NCBI GenBank assembly: GCA_003557605.1
Contig: PWNW01000187.1
Span: 1-10,657, forward strand
Direction of reading: 5' to 3'
Length of the DNA: 10,657 nucleotides
Origin: Spirochaetaceae bacterium
Lineage (GTDB): Bacteria > Spirochaetota > Spirochaetia > PWKH01
A program made the translations under genes and the position numbers. Each line of letters opens with the position of its first letter. Positions within the stretch are counted from its first letter, which is position 1. The notes beneath the pieces were generated by a model. It ran no database searches. It was not told where the DNA came from and saw only the letters and a program-made list of their open reading frames with translations. Positions 6,914-10,657 of this stretch are shown here, piece by piece.

Positions 6914-7598
6914 CACAGCCTTTTCCCTCAACAGGGGATACAAAGATCACAAACTCCCCCTTCTGAGACTCCCGTGATGAGAATTCCTTGTATGCCTCCT
7001 GGGCAGTTTTCTCAACAAACTCCTCATGGACCTTTGTCATCTCCCGTCCCACCATGACTAACCGTTCAGGAGCAGCATCCGCAATATCTTTGAGGGTCTT
7101 TACCACACGAAAGGGAGACTCATAGATAACGAACCCCTCTTCCCGGGCAAGAAGTTCGTTGATGCGCCGCTTCCTTCTTCCTGCTTTTGGACTTAAAAAC
7201 CCGGCAAAGACCACATTTCCGCCTATATAGGAACAGACGCTCAGCAGCGCAGTTAACGCAGATGCCCCGGGTATCGGTATTACCGGGAACCCTGCTTTTC
7301 TTACTTCTCCTGCAAGTCTGCTTCCCGGATCGCTGATCCCTGGAGTTCCTGCATCACTGACATAGGCAACACTCTTTCCCTCTTGAAGCAGGCCAATGAT
7401 ACCCTTGGCCGAGTTCATTTCATTCTTTGCATGACAAGCAATCACCCTTGCTTTGATTTCATACCGGGAAAGAAGCCGTCCGGTACGGCGGGTATCCTCA
7501 CAGGCTATGACGTCTGCCTGCTTCAATGTGCTTATTGCACGAAGGGTAATATCTTCAAGATTTCCAATCGGCGTAGCAACCATATACAACGTACTCAT
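6903..7598 (-). CDS. rsmI: 16S rRNA (cytidine1402-2'-O)-methyltransferase
   Basis: RsmI uses S-adenosylmethionine to methylate the ribose of C1402 in the decoding centre of 16S rRNA. This 231-residue protein has the tetrapyrrole-methylase fold and the diagnostic motifs in order: ATPIGNLEDIT (8-18), CEDTRRTG (33-40), SDAGTPGISDPG (81-92), PIPGASA (108-114), FAGFL (131-135), YESPFR (159-164), GREMTKVHEE (184-193) and KGEFVIFV (213-220). It is shorter than E. coli RsmI (286) because it lacks the small C-terminal extension, as in many bacteria. The ATG at 7598 comes 13 bases after the pspF stop, with AAGGA near that junction, so it is probably read from the pspF promoter. It overlaps the next gene by 11 bases. 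Confidence 0.96.
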   Translation of the reverse strand: MSTLYMVATPIGNLEDITLRAISTLKQADVIACEDTRRTGRLLSRYEIKARVIACHAKNEMNSAKGIIGLLQEGKSVAYVSDAGTPGISDPGSRLAGEVRKAGFPVIPIPGASALTALLSVCSYIGGNVVFAGFLSPKAGRRKRRINELLAREEGFVIYESPFRVVKTLKDIADAAPERLVMVGREMTKVHEEFVEKTAQEAYKEFSSRESQKGEFVIFVSPVEGKGCDDH

Positions 7599-7611
7599 GA
7601 TGAAAATTCCT

Positions 7612-8628
7612 TCAGCTCAGCTGATCCTTATGCTTTCGGTACAGCACTCTGAACTGATCATAGGTAAGCCCTAGAAGCTCAGCTGCGGTGCGCTGAATAC
7701 CCTCGGCCTCCTGAAGCGCCCGCTGAAGAAACAAAATCACTGTCCGTTCTCTCACCTCGGTGAAGTCCTGCAGCGCCGCCTTTCCTACGTCAAAAACATC
7801 CTGGCGGTCTCCGGCAGTTTCAGCCGCATCGGGAGGTGCATATGGGTTATGAAAGGGATTAAATGAAACCGAATCAATTACCCGGCCGTCAGTCCTATAT
7901 ACTGCCCGCTCCACGGTATTTTTCAGCTCCCTGATATTCCCGGGCCAAGGGTAATCAAGCAGCTGCTGAGCAACTTCGGCAGAGAGTTCGGGAACTTCCT
8001 CTCTGCCGATTTCCATAGCCATTCTGCTCATGAAATGGTTTGCCAGGAAAAGAATATCCTCTCGTCTTTCACGAAGCGGGGGAAGGAAGAGCACTTCAAA
8101 GGATAACCGGTCAAGCAGGTCCTGCTTGAATTTCCCTTCTTTGCAGAGTTTCGGCAGGTCTGCATTGGTTGCTCCGATAATTCTCGCATCCACCTCATGG
8201 GTCTTTGAGCTTCCGACCCGTTCAAAGGTTCCGTACTCAACTACCCGAAGAATCTTCTCCTGAACTTCCTGAGGAATCAGTCCAATTTCATCCAGAAAGA
8301 TCGTACCATGGTTCGCCTCTTCAAACCGCCCTTTTCTGGTTTTAAGCGCTCCGGTAAATGACCCCGCCTCATGCCCGAAGAGTTCAGTCTCTATCAGGCT
8401 CTGGGGAAGAGCTGCACAGTTTATCGTAATAAACGGCTGTTGCCATCGCTCCGACAGAAAGTGAAGGCGGGAAGCGGCCATTTCCTTCCCGCTTCCCCGT
8501 TCCCCGATGATCAGCACCGGCCGGTCCACCTTTGCCGCCCGGGAAAGCTGCTGCTGAAAATCAATAAAACCCTCTGATTCACCAAGACTCTCGCTGAGAG
8601 GTCTCTGCAGATGTCCCTGTTCACTCAT
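7612..8628 (-). CDS. pspF: Phage shock operon activator, sigma-54-dependent ATPase
   Basis: A 338-residue enhancer-binding protein that would remodel sigma-54 RNA polymerase at the divergent pspA promoter. It has no receiver or ligand domain before the AAA+ module, as in E. coli PspF (325 aa); PspA is the usual negative regulator. Features in order are Walker A GERGSGKE (42-49), the sigma-54 contact loop GSFTGA (89-94), Walker B FLDE (111-114), arginine-rich LRERREDI (185-192), WPGNIREL (228-235), and a C-terminal Fis-type helix-turn-helix near TAAELLGLTYDQF (314-326). The contact loop has Ser where GAFTGA is standard. The ATG at 8628 aligns with E. coli PspF and has no in-frame alternative; open codons further upstream (to 9255) run antisense through pspA. 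It has no Shine-Dalgarno, and TATAAT is six bases before the ATG. Confidence 0.95.
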   Translation of the reverse strand: MSEQGHLQRPLSESLGESEGFIDFQQQLSRAAKVDRPVLIIGERGSGKEMAASRLHFLSERWQQPFITINCAALPQSLIETELFGHEAGSFTGALKTRKGRFEEANHGTIFLDEIGLIPQEVQEKILRVVEYGTFERVGSSKTHEVDARIIGATNADLPKLCKEGKFKQDLLDRLSFEVLFLPPLRERREDILFLANHFMSRMAMEIGREEVPELSAEVAQQLLDYPWPGNIRELKNTVERAVYRTDGRVIDSVSFNPFHNPYAPPDAAETAGDRQDVFDVGKAALQDFTEVRERTVILFLQRALQEAEGIQRTAAELLGLTYDQFRVLYRKHKDQLS

Positions 8629-8634
8629 TGGGCA

Positions 8635-8663
8635 ATTATACCACAAATGGGTAAAAAGGCCAG
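8635..8663 (-). promoter_or_regulatory. pspF promoter, extended -10, predicted leaderless
   Basis: On the minus strand TGG immediately precedes a perfect TATAAT (8640-8635), giving an extended -10. The -35 position holds only CTGGCC, a weak match. With the last T at -7, +1 falls on the A of the pspF start codon, and the six intervening bases (TGCCCA) contain no Shine-Dalgarno. The upstream activator region for pspA must lie next to or over this promoter, which would allow PspF to repress its own gene as known in E. coli. Confidence 0.6.
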
Positions 8664-8700
8664 GGTGCTGAGGTGTGAGAGACCAAAGAGGGGTGCAGTG
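8663..8700. promoter_or_regulatory. Candidate PspF upstream activating region
   Basis: This stretch between pspF and the sigma-54 promoter holds two direct copies of GGGTGC (8663-8668 and 8691-8696, 28 bases apart) flanking an imperfect dyad GGTGTGAGAGACC (8672-8684). Its position upstream of the -24 element suits an enhancer-binding protein, but I cannot match it to the E. coli UAS sequence. Confidence 0.3.
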
Positions 8701-8715
8701 ATGCGGAAAAAAAGT

Positions 8716-8731
8716 TGGCACGGGAATTGCT
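8716..8731 (+). promoter_or_regulatory. Sigma-54 (-24/-12) promoter of pspABC
   Basis: TGGCAC (8716-8721), five bases, then TTGCT (8727-8731) matches the sigma-54 consensus TGGCAC-N5-TTGCW at every defined position. It predicts a start near 8741-8742 and a leader of about 44 bases before pspA. Pairing with a PspF homologue on the other strand makes this assignment firm. Confidence 0.93.
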
Positions 8732-8759
8732 TTATAGTTGGTACAGACAAAACAAACGA

Positions 8760-8771
8760 GCCCCTCGGGGC
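8760..8771 (+). other. Short GC hairpin in the pspA leader
   Basis: GCCC-CTCG-GGGC forms a compact hairpin in the 5' untranslated region, ending five bases before the GGAGG ribosome site (8776-8780). It could stabilise the message or tune translation start. Confidence 0.35.
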
Positions 8772-8785
8772 ATACGGAGGAAACC

Positions 8786-9460
8786 ATGGGAGTATTTACC
8801 CGATTTAAGGACATTGTAGGAGCCAACATTAATTCCCTGCTGGACAAGGCGGAGAATCCAGAGAAGATGATCAAGCTGATGATGCAGGAGATGGAGGATA
8901 CCCTGATTGAACTGAAGTCTGCCTGTGCAGAGAAGATGGCTGCGAAAGCAAAAGCAGAACGGCAGATCAAGGACATAGAGCAGAAGATTTCCCGGTGGCA
9001 GGAGCGGGCGGAACTGGCTGTGGACCGGGGACGTGATGATCTGGCCCGGGAAGCGCTGATAGAGAAGCGCAAGAGCGAGCAGGACCGAGAAGCAGTTGAC
9101 GCAGATCTGCAGCAGTATGATAAACTGATAGCAGAGTGCCGGCAGAACATCGTGCAGATAGAAGAGAAGCTGCAGACCGTCAGGCAGAAGCACAAGCTGC
9201 TGGTGCAGCGCGGGGTGCATGCGAAGGAGCAGATCAAGGCGAAGCAAACCATCAAGGGAGCATCTGGAGTGAAGTCCTATGAGCGGTTTACTGAACTGGA
9301 GAGCCGGATTGAGCGGATGGAAGCAGATGCTGAAATGGCCGGGTTTGGAGCAGCTCCTGAGCTGGAGAATGAGTTTTACAAGATGGAATCGGAGAGCGTA
9401 GTTGAGGATGAGCTCAAGGCGCTTAAGGAAGCACGGAAACCAAAGAACAAAGAGAAGTAA
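8786..9460 (+). CDS. pspA: Phage shock protein A (ESCRT-III-like membrane-stress protein)
   Basis: A 224-residue PspA/IM30-family protein, nearly the same length as E. coli PspA (222). Members form oligomers that bind stressed inner membrane and preserve proton-motive force; free PspA binds and inhibits PspF. The N-terminal amphipathic helix (MGVFTRFKDI, through about residue 20) is followed by ENPEKMIKLMMQEMEDTL (23-40) with the conserved proline at 25. The rest is coiled coil, including WQERAEL (71-77), DDLAREALIEK (84-94) and ERFTELESRIERMEADAE (166-183). The start at 8786 has GGAGG six bases upstream and matches the family N-terminus; an in-frame ATG at 8738 lies upstream of the predicted transcript start. 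It is the first gene of pspABC. Confidence 0.97.
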   Translation: MGVFTRFKDIVGANINSLLDKAENPEKMIKLMMQEMEDTLIELKSACAEKMAAKAKAERQIKDIEQKISRWQERAELAVDRGRDDLAREALIEKRKSEQDREAVDADLQQYDKLIAECRQNIVQIEEKLQTVRQKHKLLVQRGVHAKEQIKAKQTIKGASGVKSYERFTELESRIERMEADAEMAGFGAAPELENEFYKMESESVVEDELKALKEARKPKNKEK

Positions 9461-9463
9461 GTT

Positions 9464-9706
9464 ATGATGCATGAGGCGGTACCTATAGTATTTATCGTGA
9501 TCGGCCTGCCGGTCATCTGTGTTACCTTGATTATTCTTATGAGAATGAGAAGGGCAGATGAACTCAAGAGGAAGAACACGTTGAAGGACGATGAACTGGA
9601 AATCATCGAAGAGGTGTATCAGGGGCTGAAGGACCTGAGCCGCCGTATTGACAACCTTGAAACCCTGATGAACAGGGACAGATATGAAAACAGGAGAGAG
9701 ACATGA
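9464..9706 (+). CDS. pspB: PspB-like small membrane protein
   Basis: An 80-residue protein with the PspB layout: one hydrophobic helix (about residues 6-26), a basic patch RMRRADELKRK (27-37) and a C-terminal coiled coil containing LSRRIDNLETLMNRD (58-72), which parallels the RIQALESILD stretch of E. coli PspB. In E. coli, PspB and PspC are inner-membrane partners that bind PspA and release PspF under stress. Identity over the first half is low, so the name rests on topology, the C-terminal pattern and its place between pspA and pspC. It starts three bases after the pspA stop with a weak ribosome site and overlaps pspC by four bases (ATGA), implying translational coupling. Confidence 0.82.
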   Translation: MMHEAVPIVFIVIGLPVICVTLIILMRMRRADELKRKNTLKDDELEIIEEVYQGLKDLSRRIDNLETLMNRDRYENRRET

Positions 9707-10098
9707 TGGCAGCAGCATATAACGGCAATCGTCTGTACCGTTCCCGGAAGGGTGAGGTGTTCGGCGTATGCCAGGGAATAGCGGACTGGAAAGACCTGCC
9801 GGTCGGACCGATTCGGCTTGCAGTGATTTTACTGGCTTTATCGACGGGATTTGCCCCGATAATCATCATATACCTGCTGGCTGCGTTGGTAGTACCAGCC
9901 GAACCTGAGGGAAGATTCAGAGATTATGAGGAAGATATTTCTTCCAGATACCGGGAAACCCGAAGCAGTACGGTGAATGACCTGAAGCGCGAATTTGATA
10001 ATTTGAAAAGAAAGGTTACCGGAATGGAGGGGAAAATATTTGATGAGCAGCAGGATAAGGAAAAGGAGTGGGAACGGCGCTTTCGGGAGAACCGTTAG
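9703..10098 (+). CDS. pspC: PspC-domain membrane protein
   Basis: A 131-residue protein with an N-terminal PspC domain: RLYRSRKGEVFGVCQGIADW (10-29), then PVGPIRLAVILLALSTG and IIIIYLLAALVVPAEP (33-67), forming a hydrophobic hairpin or helix pair. The C-terminal half (about 75-131) is highly charged with heptad-like coiled coil. E. coli PspC (119 aa) has the same order of domain then coiled tail and works with PspB as the membrane-stress sensor. The ATG at 9703 overlaps the pspB stop as ATGA and has AGGAG six bases upstream; a second ATG directly follows at 9706. A strong terminator begins about 20 bases after its stop. Confidence 0.94.
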   Translation: MMAAAYNGNRLYRSRKGEVFGVCQGIADWKDLPVGPIRLAVILLALSTGFAPIIIIYLLAALVVPAEPEGRFRDYEEDISSRYRETRSSTVNDLKREFDNLKRKVTGMEGKIFDEQQDKEKEWERRFRENR

Positions 10099-10117
10099 AC
10101 CGACCTGAACCGAACAA

Positions 10118-10147
10118 GGGCCTGTCTGAAATGACAGGCCTGTTTTT
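10118..10147 (+). terminator. Intrinsic terminator after pspC
   Basis: GGCCTGTC (10119-10126) pairs perfectly with GACAGGCC (10133-10140) around the loop TGAAAT, with a G-T pair extending the base, followed by TGTTTTT. It ends only 11 bases before the next start codon, and the ribosome site of that gene (GAGG, 10149-10152) directly follows the T-tract. Confidence 0.88.
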
Positions 10148-10158
10148 CGAGGAAAACC

Positions 10159-10657
10159 ATGACAAAAAAAACATACATGTATCTAATTGTTATAGTAGTA
10201 TTTGCAATGCTTTTTATCCCCTTCCGGGTTCTTCCGATGTTCTCACCGATGAGAAACATTGCAGAGCAGGCACGTGTTCCCGCAGGATCCTATGACATGC
10301 TGAGCATCAGTACCGATATTCCATCGGTACAAATAGTGCCGACGGCCGGAACTGCAGCTGAGTTCTCACTGACAGGCAGATCAAGCACTTCATATTCACT
10401 GGATGTATCATCAAGGGGAAATCATGTCGAGGTTGAGGTAAAGAGAAGGATTTCTTCAAGGCTGAATATCCTGAACTTTCGTCAGCGGTCTGAGAACATG
10501 TTTTTGAAGGTCCATCTTCCTGAATCATTTGCTCGATCCCTTGAGGTGAAGACTGTTTCGGGATCCATACGGGCTGAACACGTCTCTGCTCCTGTGATGA
10601 AACATACCACTGTATCCGGCGCAATACGTCTTGACTCTTTGAATGCAGAGGATTTGA
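10159..10657 (+). CDS. DUF4097/toastrack-like membrane-anchored protein, partial at 3' end
   Basis: The frame is open for 166 codons from ATG 10159 to the right edge. Residues 1-6 are basic, 7-22 are hydrophobic (YMYLIVIVVFAMLF), so it is a signal-anchor or signal-peptide protein facing outside the cytoplasm. The rest is predicted beta strand with repeated turns: LSISTDIPSVQIVP (48-61), LEVKTVSGSIRAEHVSA (128-144) and HTTVSGAIRLDSLNAEDL (149-166). The recurring VSGxIR strand pattern is typical of DUF4097 (putative adhesin, 'toastrack') proteins, which are often found with PspC or Lia-type envelope-stress genes. GAGG lies six bases before the ATG. No promoter is visible in the short gap, so expression may depend on read-through of the pspC terminator. 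The exact role is unknown. Confidence 0.8.
   Translation, partial: MTKKTYMYLIVIVVFAMLFIPFRVLPMFSPMRNIAEQARVPAGSYDMLSISTDIPSVQIVPTAGTAAEFSLTGRSSTSYSLDVSSRGNHVEVEVKRRISSRLNILNFRQRSENMFLKVHLPESFARSLEVKTVSGSIRAEHVSAPVMKHTTVSGAIRLDSLNAEDL

Noticed and set aside
8738..8785. 16-codon N-terminal extension of pspA from ATG 8738
   Set aside because: That ATG lies at or before the predicted sigma-54 transcription start, and the ATG at 8786 has the ribosome site and the family N-terminus.
8629..9255. Long upstream extension of pspF on the minus strand (209 codons)
   Set aside because: It is antisense to pspA and rich in Cys, Ser and Arg, as expected from a shadow frame; PspF homology starts at 8628.
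8732..9718. 328-codon minus-strand open frame under pspA and pspB
   Set aside because: Leu/His-rich composition typical of the complement of a coiled-coil gene; no plausible start signal or domain.
1..10657. CRISPR arrays, tRNA genes, insertion sequences or prophage
   Set aside because: I saw no regularly spaced repeats, cloverleaf signature, transposase, integrase or long terminal inverted repeats; the Psp name reflects a stress response, not a phage.

Overview
This 10.7 kb window is ordinary, gene-dense bacterial chromosome with several stress-response units and no mobile elements, rRNA, tRNA or CRISPR array that I can see. I infer a spirochaete of the free-living Spirochaeta-like type. 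The main hint is a small two-helix membrane protein overlapping the end of lspA, which resembles (from memory) a family next to lspA in Treponema. The taxonomic call is tentative; the functional calls below do not depend on it.

Left block, minus strand. A hybrid cluster protein gene (hcp, cut by the left edge) has its own promoter with a CRP/FNR-type dyad centred at -41.5. Upstream of it lies a minus-strand set: a Nif3-family metalloprotein, lspA (lipoprotein signal peptidase), the small membrane protein and an FMN nitroreductase. This set reads as one operon (nif3 > lspA > membrane protein > nitroreductase) starting from a TATAAT promoter at about 3590. Hcp and the nitroreductase both suit anaerobic nitrogen-oxide or redox stress.

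Middle block. A Lon-related AAA protease (692 aa) is transcribed divergently from nif3. Its Ser-Lys catalytic dyad is intact but its Walker A and B motifs are altered. A small glutaredoxin-like gene follows, with its own promoter and an overlapping palindrome. It converges on a minus-strand operon, pspF > rsmI > trmH-like rRNA/tRNA methyltransferase.

Right block, the phage-shock (Psp) locus. pspF (minus) faces pspA-pspB-pspC (plus). Between them is a full-consensus sigma-54 promoter (TGGCAC-N5-TTGCT) upstream of pspA. pspA, pspB and pspC are tightly spaced or overlapping. A strong intrinsic terminator follows pspC, and only about 10 bases later a DUF4097/toastrack-like membrane-anchored protein begins and runs off the right edge. 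PspF is the sigma-54 activator. PspA would inhibit PspF and coat damaged membrane, and PspB/PspC would sense membrane stress.

The most unusual signal is translational. nif3 and pspF each have TATAAT exactly six bases before the ATG and no Shine-Dalgarno, and the lon-like gene has TTGACA-17-TATATT eight bases before its ATG. All three are predicted to give leaderless or nearly leaderless mRNAs, while hcp, glutaredoxin, pspA and pspC have good Shine-Dalgarno sequences.
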